Shown piece after piece: positions 1 through 8,500 of a DNA stretch of 39,843 nucleotides; position 1 is the stretch's first letter; the number at the start of each line of letters is the position of its first letter. The stretch covers positions 1 to 39,843 of the forward strand of contig JAJRQY010000175.1 of NCBI GenBank assembly GCA_024280015.1. The letters are read 5' to 3'. A program made the translations under genes and the position numbers. Source of the DNA: Actinomycetes bacterium (GTDB lineage: Bacteria; Actinomycetota; Acidimicrobiia; Acidimicrobiales; SZUA-35). The notes beneath the pieces were generated by a model. The model made no database searches. It was given only the letters and a program-made list of their open reading frames with translations, and was not told the DNA's origin.

Positions 1-1020
1 AAGGACATGTCCTTTCCCGACATGGACAATTCCGATCAGGAGATTCTCGGAGGGGCCAAGACCGTCGATCACCCATTCTGGGATCTGGACGGCGTGCATG
101 AGATCATCCGAGATTGGCGGATAATTCTTGATGAGTATTCCGAGGTCGGGGCCGAGCGCATGATGGTGGCTGAAGCGTGGGTGGCCACACCAGAACGCCT
201 GGCTAACTACTTGCGACCAGATGAGTATCAGCAGTCATTCAACTTCGATCTGCTGGCTTCGGAGTGGGATGCGTCGGCAATGCAAACCATCATCGTCGAA
301 GCCTGCGCCCAGGCGGCGGCCGTTGGCTCAACCCCGACCTGGGTCCTGTCCAACCATGACGTTGTCCGCCACGCCACCCGCTATGGGCTTCCGATCGGCA
401 CGGACTGGCGGCGCTGGCTATTGGAAGGGCCTCACGATGTGCTCGATATTGAGCTGGGGCAACGGCGCGCTCGGGCCGCAACCCTGCTCCTGCTCGGCCT
501 ACCCGGCTCCTCCTATATCTATCAGGGCGACGAGCTTGGCTTGGATGAGGTTTGGGACCTCCCAGTCGATGTCTTGGACGATCCGGTTTGGGAGCAGTCC
601 GGACACACCCGCAAGGGCCGAGATGGCTGCCGGGTTCCGCTGCCTTGGACGTCCAGTGGTCCTTCATTCGGGTTTGGCGATGGCACCGGTTGGTTGCCTC
701 AACCCGAACGGTTCGGCTCCATGTCCGCCGCCTCACAACAGGGCGATCCCCAGTCAATGTTGGAGCTCTACCGACTGGCCTTGTCGGTGCGTCGCCAGCA
801 CCTCGTCAACGACGAGAGTATCCAGATGCTGGATGTTGGAACTTCCGTGGTGGCCTTTAGGCGTGGCTCAGGCGTGCAGTGTTGGTTGAATCTGGGTCAA
901 GATCCCGTCAACCTCCCAGCAGACCTCACAACCCCAGAAACGATTCTGGTTCGTAGCTTCCCTAGCAACGACGACTCGGTCTTGCCCGGCAACTCTGCCA
1001 TCTGGCTCCAAAGGGACTAG
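1..1020 (+). CDS. GH13 alpha-glucosidase / alpha-amylase family, C-terminal part (5' end outside window)
   Basis: Hydrolase of alpha-glucosidic bonds in oligosaccharides such as maltose or isomaltose. The reading frame is open from base 1, so the gene begins upstream; the ATG at 7 is internal. Visible are the end of the (beta/alpha)8 barrel with the general-acid Glu58 in VAEAW, the third carboxylate Asp120 in SNHD, the YIYQGDELGL segment after the barrel, and a short C-terminal beta domain. The nucleophile Asp region is missing because it lies before the window. The segment from GRDGCRVPLPW resembles actinobacterial GH13 alpha-glucosidases. It is followed after 111 bp by an ABC exporter pair with which I see no functional link. 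The family is certain; the substrate is not. Confidence 0.93.
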   Translation, partial: KDMSFPDMDNSDQEILGGAKTVDHPFWDLDGVHEIIRDWRIILDEYSEVGAERMMVAEAWVATPERLANYLRPDEYQQSFNFDLLASEWDASAMQTIIVEACAQAAAVGSTPTWVLSNHDVVRHATRYGLPIGTDWRRWLLEGPHDVLDIELGQRRARAATLLLLGLPGSSYIYQGDELGLDEVWDLPVDVLDDPVWEQSGHTRKGRDGCRVPLPWTSSGPSFGFGDGTGWLPQPERFGSMSAASQQGDPQSMLELYRLALSVRRQHLVNDESIQMLDVGTSVVAFRRGSGVQCWLNLGQDPVNLPADLTTPETILVRSFPSNDDSVLPGNSAIWLQRD

Positions 1021-1081
1021 ACAGGGACTGGGCAGGTACCAGATGCCAGCTCCAACCGTCAGCCAAAGGGATGAACCCAAT

Positions 1082-1098
1082 CATCCTTCTGGAGGATG
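1082..1098 (+). other. short hairpin between GH13 gene and ABC genes
   Basis: Perfect 6-bp inverted repeat CATCCT / AGGATG with a 5-nt loop. Its right arm covers a purine-rich stretch and the ATG at 1096. A start at 1096 would have GGAGG directly against the ATG and inside this stem, which argues that translation of the ABC ATPase begins instead at 1132. It lies 62 bp after the GH13 stop; there is no T-tract, so a terminator role is weak. Confidence 0.4.
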
Positions 1099-1118
1099 GC
1101 GAGGAATCTGCATAGGCT

Positions 1119-1124
1119 TAGGGT
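1119..1124 (+). promoter_or_regulatory. candidate -10 box for leaderless ABC ATPase mRNA
   Basis: TAGGGT ends 7 nt before the ATG at 1132 and there is no Shine-Dalgarno sequence at a normal distance. This is the same geometry seen before several other first-in-unit genes in the window. No good -35 is visible. Confidence 0.45.
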
Positions 1125-1131
1125 CAGTCGC

Positions 1132-1917
1132 ATGACAGTCCTACCTCCCGACACACCAGCCCCCATCCCACCACAAATCCCCGCAAGTGGTGTTGCCATG
1201 GCGGCACGATCCGACCAGGCAAGCAAGGTCTACGGCCTTGGCGACACCGAAGTCCACGCCCTACGCAGCGTGAGCGTCGGCTTCCAAGCCGGAGTGTTCA
1301 CCTCGATCATGGGACCGTCTGGCTCAGGCAAATCAACCCTCATGCAATGCATGGCCGGACTTGATCGCCTCAGCAGCGGTGAGGCATATATCGGAGATAT
1401 CCCGATCTCGTCTCTGACCGACAAGCAGCTCACCCTGCTTCGACGGGACAAGATTGGATTTGTCTTCCAGTCCTTCAACCTGATCCCAACGCTCAATGCT
1501 CTGGAGAACATCACCCTCCCCATGGATCTTGCCGGAGTCAAGGGTGATACCGAGTGGGTCAATAGTGTGATCGCAACGGTGGGACTCGCCGACCGAGTCG
1601 GTCACCGACCCAACGAGCTTTCCGGCGGGCAGCAACAGCGAGTGGCTGTGGCTCGCGCTCTGGCCAGTCGACCCGACATCATTTTCGCCGATGAGCCGAC
1701 TGGAAACCTCGACTCCAAGACGGGCGCGGAGATTCTCAGCTTCATGCGCTCCGCAGTGAACGAATTGGGGCAAACGATTGTCATGGTCACCCACGATCCG
1801 GTTTCCGCTTCCTATTCCGACCGCGTTCTCTTTCTGGCTGACGGTTCCATCGTTGATGAGATGCATCAACCGACGGCCGACAGTGTGTACGACAAAATCC
1901 GTCACCTCGGAGACTGA
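1132..1917 (+). CDS. ABC transporter ATP-binding protein, MacB/LolD type
   Basis: ATPase subunit that powers the permease encoded 2 bp downstream. From the ATG at 1132 it is 261 aa, the usual size. Walker [10 protein letters not shown] is at residues 61-69, the LSGGQQQR signature near 163-170, Walker B FADEPTG near 184-190, followed by the D-loop NLDS and the switch His in VTHD. The GDTEV segment after KVYG and the CMAGLDR after Walker A are typical of the LolD/MacB/FtsE-like class. An in-frame ATG at 1096 exists but lies in a hairpin with GGAGG directly abutting it, whereas TAGGGT 7 nt before 1132 fits a leaderless start. The substrate of such actinobacterial pairs (lipid, peptide or drug) cannot be told from sequence. 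Confidence 0.93.
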   Translation: MTVLPPDTPAPIPPQIPASGVAMAARSDQASKVYGLGDTEVHALRSVSVGFQAGVFTSIMGPSGSGKSTLMQCMAGLDRLSSGEAYIGDIPISSLTDKQLTLLRRDKIGFVFQSFNLIPTLNALENITLPMDLAGVKGDTEWVNSVIATVGLADRVGHRPNELSGGQQQRVAVARALASRPDIIFADEPTGNLDSKTGAEILSFMRSAVNELGQTIVMVTHDPVSASYSDRVLFLADGSIVDEMHQPTADSVYDKIRHLGD

Positions 1918-1919
1918 AC

Positions 1920-4694
1920 ATGGGCCACATTCTGAAGCTTGCTGTACGGGGCATCCGCGCCCACCTGGGACGCCTAGCCCTCACATTTGTCGCAATCTCT
2001 CTTGGTGTCGGCTTCGTCTCCGGCTCATTCATCATCAAGGATTCACTGGCTGAAGTCTTCGATGGGATTGTTAGCAAGGCCAACGCCGACGTTGACGCCC
2101 GCGTCCAGCTGGCTGACATTGAGTTTGGCGAAGTGGCAACCACCATTCCTGACACGCTGGTCGCCGAACTTGAAGCCCTGCCCGAGGTCGGGTTTGCTGA
2201 AGGCGGAGTCGGGCTTGAGCAGGTCAATGCATTTGTTCCCTTGGATGAGGATGGAGAGCAACAGCTCCCCAAGGGTCCGCCAATCCTGACCTTCAGTTGG
2301 GACGGAACTCGTGAGGGTGCGACTGAGGTGTTTACGCTCGATGAGGGAACCAACCCAGGTCCCGGCCAAGTCGCCATCGACAATGCCCAGGCCGAGGCGA
2401 TCGGCGCCCACGCCGGCGACGTTGTTACCTTTACCACTCCAACCGGATTGCAGGACTTCGAAATCTCCGGAATCACCCGATTCGATGGTGCCGCTGGCGC
2501 CTGGTTCGTCTTGTTTGATCTGGAAACTGCGCAAGCCCAATTCGACAAGGTCGGTCTGATCGACTCGATCTCGCTTGGTGCCGCAATCGGAACTACCGAG
2601 CAAGAGCTGCTGTCTGCAATTGAGCCTTCTCTGCCCACTGGAGTCGAGGTCCTTGGCAACTCCGCCATCATCGAAGAGGACTCAGCCGATTTCAACGAGG
2701 TCATCAACATCATTGGCAACCTATTGCTGGCGTTCGCCCTAGTCGCCTTGTTCGTCAGCCTCTTCATTATCTACAACACCTTCGCCATCTTGGTCAGTCA
2801 GCGCATCCAGGAGATTGGCATGTTGCGGGCAATTGGGGCCACATCGAATCAGGTTCTCAGTTCCATCATCTTTGAGGCGCTCATCGTCGGGATCCTTGGC
2901 TCAATCGCTGGAATCGTCACCGGTGTTGGTGTAGCCGCAGCCATCAAGGGACTGTTCGAGAGTGTTGGAGGGTTCCCCGAAACCGGAACGGTTATCGGTG
3001 CTCGCACCATCATTGTCTCACTCGTCGTCGGACTGGTGGCCACCCTCGTGTCCGCCCTCCTCCCGGCCTTCCGAGCAAGCCGGATCTCGCCGATTGCCGC
3101 CATGCGCAACGAGGCGCCAAACGAAGGCCGGACCAAGCTCCGCACCATCATCGGAGCAGTGACTACCGGATTGGGATTGGCGGCAATTCTCGCCGGCTTG
3201 TTCGGTGGCTTGAGCACCTCCCTGCTTCTTACCCTCCTCGGCGTCGGGGCCGTGTTTACCTTTGTTGGGGTGTCCATGTTGAGCGCATTGTTTGCTGGCC
3301 CTGTCGCCAATGCCATTGGCCGGGCACCAATCATGGCGGTACTGAGCCTGCTCGGTGGAGTCATTCTGACCCTCCTAGGAGTGGCTGCGGCTATCGGGGG
3401 GGTCGCCGGGCCTTCCCTCCTGCTGATCAGAGATGGGATGTCTAGCTCAGCCATCGGGGCGGTCTTTGGTGGCGTACTTTTCGCCCTTATCGGTGTCACC
3501 ATGATTCGCTCGGGCATCCCCGCTATCGGGCGAGCCATGGTCTTGTTTGCTCACCTGCCTGGTTCTGGCCCGGAGACGAAACTGGTCCGCCTCGCTCGAC
3601 AAAATGTCGCTCGGAATCCCCAACGTACTGCTGCTACTGCCACCGCCCTGATGATCGGGCTGGCATTGGTGACCACTGTTGGAGTTCTTGGACAGTCACT
3701 CAAGTCCACCTTCTCCAACACCCTGGACACCGCCATCAGCGCCGACCTCTTCATCTACAGTGCCAACGGTGAGGACATTCCTGTGTCCTTGGCCAACGAG
3801 ATCAATCAGGTCGAGGGCATTGATCTTCTGGCTCGGTTCCGGGGCGAAAACATGAAGATCGGTGAGGACATCGTGGACATCGTCGCTTTCGAGACAGCGA
3901 CAACCGATCGGATTCTCAATATCGATGTCACGTCCGGTGAACCACGAGAACTTGGGGCTGGTGAGGTGTACGTCTTCGCCGACCGCATGGAAGCGCTCGG
4001 CGCCAGCATTGGCGACACGTTCAACGCACAGTTTGCCGACGGTTCGGAGACAACCTTCACCATTGCTGGGGTCTATGCCGACAAGTCGGTAGTTGGCGCC
4101 GAGTACCTCATTGACCTGGCGACCTTCGAGCAATTCTACCCCGAGGTCGAAGATGGTTTCCTTGGAGCAACCATTGCCGAGGGGGCTGACAACGACGCGG
4201 TGAAAGCTCAAGCCATCGAGATCTCATCGGCTTACTCACAAGTTGAGGCCAAGGACAGTCAGGAATTCCGAGATGCCCAAGAAAGTCAGGTGAACAGCCT
4301 GCTTGCTCTGGTGAACGGATTACTTGGCCTGGCCCTCATCGTTGCCTTCTTCGGAATTGTCAACACCATTGTCTTGTCGGTACTGGAACGGACAAGAGAG
4401 ATTGGCCTGATGCGAGCCATCGGTATGACCCGAGGTCAGCTCATGACCACCATCCGGTTGGAGGCCCTGATCGTCTGCATCTTTGGGGCCGCCCTTGGGT
4501 TGGCTCTGGGTGTGCTGTTTGCTTGGGCTGCAATCTCAGCCATTCCTGGCGAGATCATCAGCACCGTCAGTATCCCGTGGATGTTGATGGCCATGATCAT
4601 GGCTGTCTCTGCTGTGATCGGAGTGCTTGCCGCCTTCCTGCCTGCACGTCGGGCCGCACAGTTGGATGTGTTGGAAGCAATCAGTACCACCTGA
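1920..4694 (+). CDS. ABC transporter permease, FtsX/MacB type, duplicated
   Basis: Membrane subunit of the exporter, 924 aa, starting 2 bp after the ATPase stop and so translationally coupled to it. A first helix (about 20-40) is followed by an extracytoplasmic MacB-like domain (about 45-255) and three FtsX helices (about 260-390, containing IQEIGMLRAIGAT). A run of four or more additional hydrophobic segments (about 410-545) precedes a second set: helix (about 575-600), a second extracytoplasmic domain, and a closing FtsX block (about 795-924, with REIGLMRAIGMTRGQL). The two copies mean one chain may supply both halves of the transporter. The hydrophobic insert in the middle is typical of the long actinobacterial permeases of this class. 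Cargo is unknown. Confidence 0.93.
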   Translation: MGHILKLAVRGIRAHLGRLALTFVAISLGVGFVSGSFIIKDSLAEVFDGIVSKANADVDARVQLADIEFGEVATTIPDTLVAELEALPEVGFAEGGVGLEQVNAFVPLDEDGEQQLPKGPPILTFSWDGTREGATEVFTLDEGTNPGPGQVAIDNAQAEAIGAHAGDVVTFTTPTGLQDFEISGITRFDGAAGAWFVLFDLETAQAQFDKVGLIDSISLGAAIGTTEQELLSAIEPSLPTGVEVLGNSAIIEEDSADFNEVINIIGNLLLAFALVALFVSLFIIYNTFAILVSQRIQEIGMLRAIGATSNQVLSSIIFEALIVGILGSIAGIVTGVGVAAAIKGLFESVGGFPETGTVIGARTIIVSLVVGLVATLVSALLPAFRASRISPIAAMRNEAPNEGRTKLRTIIGAVTTGLGLAAILAGLFGGLSTSLLLTLLGVGAVFTFVGVSMLSALFAGPVANAIGRAPIMAVLSLLGGVILTLLGVAAAIGGVAGPSLLLIRDGMSSSAIGAVFGGVLFALIGVTMIRSGIPAIGRAMVLFAHLPGSGPETKLVRLARQNVARNPQRTAATATALMIGLALVTTVGVLGQSLKSTFSNTLDTAISADLFIYSANGEDIPVSLANEINQVEGIDLLARFRGENMKIGEDIVDIVAFETATTDRILNIDVTSGEPRELGAGEVYVFADRMEALGASIGDTFNAQFADGSETTFTIAGVYADKSVVGAEYLIDLATFEQFYPEVEDGFLGATIAEGADNDAVKAQAIEISSAYSQVEAKDSQEFRDAQESQVNSLLALVNGLLGLALIVAFFGIVNTIVLSVLERTREIGLMRAIGMTRGQLMTTIRLEALIVCIFGAALGLALGVLFAWAAISAIPGEIISTVSIPWMLMAMIMAVSAVIGVLAAFLPARRAAQLDVLEAISTT

Positions 4695-4747
4695 TCAGAA
4701 GTCAGCAGGGCTGAGACAATCGCAATCACGTCTTCCCAATTGACTCG

Positions 4748-5410
4748 TCAGTGCGACGGTTCTTCTGCTACTGCCTTCGACTTGGTCGGGACAAAGCCGG
4801 TGTCTTTTGCGGGGGCGGCGGCTGGGGCCTTCTCGACGACGGTATCGATCAGGCCGTACTCCACCGCTTCTTGGCCCCGCACGATGTAGTCACGCTCGAT
4901 GTCTGAAGCTATTCGCTCCAGCGGCTGACCAGTGTGCTCAGACAGAATCTCCTCGATGCGACGGCGTGAGTACTGGATCTCGGTTACCTGGATCTCTAGA
5001 TCAGTGGCCTGCCCCTGCGCTCCGCCGTGAGGCTGATGGATCAGGACACGGGCATTGGGTAGAGCCATACGCTTGCCCGCTGCTCCCCCGGCTAACAGAA
5101 CGGCGGCCCAACTGGCGGCCTGCCCAACACAGATGGTGCTGACATCGGGCTGGATGTACTGCATGGTGTCATAGATCCCAAACCCGGCCGAAACCTCGCC
5201 GCCGGGTGAGTTGATGTAGAGCTGGATGTCTCGCTCGGGGTCTTCGGCCGCCAGGTGCAAGAGCTGGCCAATAACCAGGTTGGCCGAGGTGGCATCAATC
5301 TGGGTGCCCAGAAATACCACCCTGTCCGCCAGCAAGCGCGAGTAGAGATCGAATGACCGCTCCCCTCGACTGGTTTGCTCAAGAACTGTTGGCACCAAGT
5401 AGCCGCTCAT
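4748..5410 (-). CDS. clpP: ATP-dependent Clp protease proteolytic subunit ClpP
   Basis: Serine peptidase forming the chamber of Clp proteases. Counting from the TTG at 5413, which directly precedes the ATG at 5410 that I take as the start, the triad is Ser101 (GQAAS), His126 (IHQP) and Asp175 (ERD). The substrate-handle signature INSPGGEV, the [11 protein letters not shown] block and the EAVEYGLID end are all intact, so it should be active. Trp follows the catalytic Ser where Met or Ala is usual. The C-terminal tail of about 25 residues, rich in Ala, Lys and Pro, is longer than in E. coli ClpP. It stands alone here, without a second clpP or clpX, and is convergent with the ABC permease (53 bp gap). 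Its upstream region carries two palindromes that suggest specific repression. Confidence 0.95.
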   Translation of the reverse strand: MSGYLVPTVLEQTSRGERSFDLYSRLLADRVVFLGTQIDATSANLVIGQLLHLAAEDPERDIQLYINSPGGEVSAGFGIYDTMQYIQPDVSTICVGQAASWAAVLLAGGAAGKRMALPNARVLIHQPHGGAQGQATDLEIQVTEIQYSRRRIEEILSEHTGQPLERIASDIERDYIVRGQEAVEYGLIDTVVEKAPAAAPAKDTGFVPTKSKAVAEEPSH

Positions 5411-5459
5411 CAATACTCACTCTCGTCCGTTTCGCGTCAATCGAAGCTGGTTCGATCAG

Positions 5460-5477
5460 TGCAACTTAGTAGTTGCA
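5460..5477. repeat. palindromic operator-like site 2 upstream of clpP
   Basis: TGCAACT and AGTTGCA arms (7 bp, perfect) around TAGT, repeating the core of site 1. The copy continues as ATAT on one side, as in site 1, but the outer symmetry is lost. Confidence 0.7.
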
Positions 5478-5484
5478 TATAGCG

Positions 5485-5513
5485 AGTATCGGCCAGATGA
5501 ATCCAATATGCAA
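5485..5513 (-). promoter_or_regulatory. candidate clpP promoter
   Basis: On the minus strand TTGCAT (5513-5508) is followed after exactly 17 nt by GATACT (5490-5485), a fair sigma-70-like pair about 75 nt upstream of the clpP start. The -35 lies inside the right-hand palindrome (5504-5531); the other palindrome (5460-5477) lies just downstream of the -10, covering the expected transcription start. A dimeric repressor binding both would block transcription. Confidence 0.5.
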
Positions 5514-5531
5514 CTTGATAGTTGCATATTG
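5504..5531. repeat. palindromic operator-like site 1 upstream of clpP
   Basis: Perfect 12-bp arms (CAATATGCAACT and AGTTGCATATTG) around a TGAT spacer. The core TGCAACT-N4-AGTTGCA recurs at 5460-5477, 49 bp away centre to centre. Symmetric AT-rich sites of this kind are typical of dimeric regulators; the regulator is not identified in this window. Confidence 0.75.
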
Positions 5532-5574
5532 ATTCGATCGGCTCAGTAGGACCACCAGCCTCTGGGTGTGACCC

Positions 5575-8500
5575 TCAGGCGCGGAGGACGGGGCCCTTGT
5601 AGCCGGGGGCGAAGCCGTTGGCCAGCAGGAGATCACGAGCTTGGGACTGCTCAGCCGGGGGTTGACCGTTGATTTTCTGGATCTCGATCCGCTTCACCCG
5701 TTTCCGGCGCAGCAGGGAGGCCAGGCCTTCGATCCACGATGGGTCTTCGAGAGCACCGCTGAACAAGGTCAGGCTGCGAGCTCCTCGATCCAGAAAGGCC
5801 AGAGGCAAGCCGTCTCGCAGAACCACGTACGCACCAACCGAACGCGACGGACGGCCAGTGGTTTCTGGCCAAGCCAGGGCCGCGCCATAGGGCTGAGCCG
5901 GGTCACAAGCCGCCAGGGTGAGCAGGCCGGTAATCTCGCTACTTCCATTTCCTTGCACAACAGCCGAGCTGGGTAATGCTGGCTGGCCAGACGGACGTAG
6001 GTCTCGCAATCGGTCGACAGCTCCGGGCAGCGCGAACTGTGCTGCCCCAAGTCCGGCAACGAAATAGCCTCGACGCACCTGGCCTCGATCCTCCAGTTCC
6101 TTCAATACCGGATAGACCCCAGCGAAGCCACCCTCGGCCCCTTCAGCCAACGCCATCTCCCGGGTCAATACCCCGTAGCGCTCCAACAGTTGTAGGGCCC
6201 GAGTAGCGATGATCTCCGTCGACAAGGGTGCCGGTTCGCGCAGCGGCGCAACCAGTGACCATCGACCGGTTCCCGCCGGTGGGCCAAGCCGGGAGATGGA
6301 ACGCAGGTTCGGCCGCCGGGAGCCTCGACGACTGTTTGACGATGCCTTCTTGGGCGATGCTCCGCCGATGACGGCACGAAGAGGAGTCAGCGAGTCGTTG
6401 GTGACCTCGCCGGCCCAGACCAGGTCCCACAAGGCATTCAGGATCGCCGCGTCGTCATAGGCGAGGCTGACGGCCTGGGTTGCCGCCACTAGGTCAGACC
6501 AGAACACCGCCCCACGTTCACCCAGGAAGTCTCGGAGGATCTGGTGCAGCTCTACTTCCGGTGCATCATTGGGCTCGGGCAACAACATGGGAGCCTGATC
6601 ACGCCATACCAGTCGAATCCGGCCATCGCCCGATCCCAACGAACCAGCCCCGGCCCAGACCACTTCTCCCGCGGTCAACAAGGTGTCGAGGTCGGCCTGG
6701 GAATATGACGAAACTCGGGCAGCCAAGATGTCTGCCTCCAGCGCCGACGCCGGTAGGGCCGCCCCCTGCAAAGCGGTAATCACCTCAGACAGGCCATCAA
6801 CACCGTGCAACCGGCGTGAACCTTGGGAGGCAACGTGTTGCCAGGCGGGAAGAAAGCGGGCCAAGACATCTTGTTCAACTGGTTCCACCTCACGTCGAAG
6901 GGCAGCCAAGGAACGACGCCGGAGCTGACGCAAGACCTCGTTGTGACACCACTCTCGCTCCACACCATCGGGACGGAACTCGCCACGGACAATTCGGCCC
7001 TGCCGTTCCAGCTCTTCCAGTCCGGCTCGGGTTCGCTCGGCCTCCAGGCCGTAGCGACGGGCGACCTCGACGGTGAGGAACGGCCCATGGGTTCGCGCGT
7101 ATCGGGTGAGCAGGTCACCAAAGGGATCGGCAACTGAATCGGTGAACGCCTGGGGCAAACCCGGTGGCAGCGCAACACCCAGGGCGTCACGAAGGCGCGA
7201 GGCGTCCTCACTAGCAGCCATTCGCCGCTCACCGGCGACGACAACTTCAATCAGGCGACGATCTCTCAAGAGGGCAGCCACCGACTCGGTGGCATCGATG
7301 CCTCCATCATTCACCGACAAGACCCGATCGGCGATCTCGGCTTGGGTAAGCGGGCCAAGCCAGCGCAGGAGATCTTCCACATGATCGACCGTCTTGGCTT
7401 GCCAACTCTGGACCGTCCGCTGCAACTCGGCTTCAATGGAAGCCAGAACCTCGGGGTCCAACAGCTCGCGCAGTTCCTCCGCTCCAAGCAGATCTCGAAG
7501 GAGTTCTCGATCCAGCGACAAAGCAGCAGCCCGGCGCTCGGCCAGCGGGGCATCACCCTCATACATGTACTGGGCAATCCAGCCAAACAAAAGCGAAGCC
7601 GCCATGGGTGATGCCGAGTCGGTGTCGACGGCCACCACCTTGATCTTGCGACTACGAAGATCGCCCAACACCTGGCGCAGCCCGGGGATGTCAAACACGT
7701 CGTTGACACACTCGCGAGTTGTTTCCAACAGCATGGGGAAGGTGGGGTACTTGGCTGCCACCGCCAAAAGATCAGCCGCCTTCTGACGCTGTTGCCACAA
7801 GGGAGTGCGACGATCGGGTCGACGGCGAGGAAGAAGCAAAGCCCGAGCCGAGGCCTCACGGAAGCGGGAAGCAAACAGGGCAGTGTTGGGAAGCCGACTG
7901 ATGAGAAGCTCATCCAAATCATCCGGATCGATCAGCAGCTCATCGTTGGGCAACCGGTCGATGGCTTCGGGCAGGCGAAGGACTATGCCATCGTCACTCC
8001 ACATGAGTTCGACGTCCCAGCCCCACTGGTCGGCCATGCGATGTTGAAGAGCCATGCCCCAGGGGGCGTGAACTTGAGCGCCAAAGGGCGTGAGAATACA
8101 GATTCGCCAGTCGCCAATCTCGTCTCGGAACCGTTCGACGATGACGGTTCGATCATCGGGTAGTCGGCCGGTGGATTCCACTTGCTCATCCAGGTAACCC
8201 AACAGGTTATTGGCAGCCAGAGAATCCAGCGAGCTTCGCTCCCGTAGCCGAGTGATGGCCTCATCCCGAGGAAGATTGCTGATCTCTCGGGTGAAGGTGG
8301 CAATGGCGCGACCCAACTCCAGAGGGCGACCCGGACCATCACCATGCCAGAAGGGCATCTTGCCCGGCTGGCCAGGAGCGGGAATGACGACCACTCGTTC
8401 GTGGGTGATGTCCTCGATCCGCCAGGTGCTGGCCCCCAGCAGGAAGGTCTCGCCCGCGCGAGACTCATAGACCATCTCCTCATCCAGCTCACCCACTCGG

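Noticed and set aside
1787-2767. 326-codon frame opposite the ABC permease
   Set aside because: Ser/Ala/Pro-rich antisense translation of an FtsX-type gene with no ribosome-binding site; the permease frame is unmistakable.
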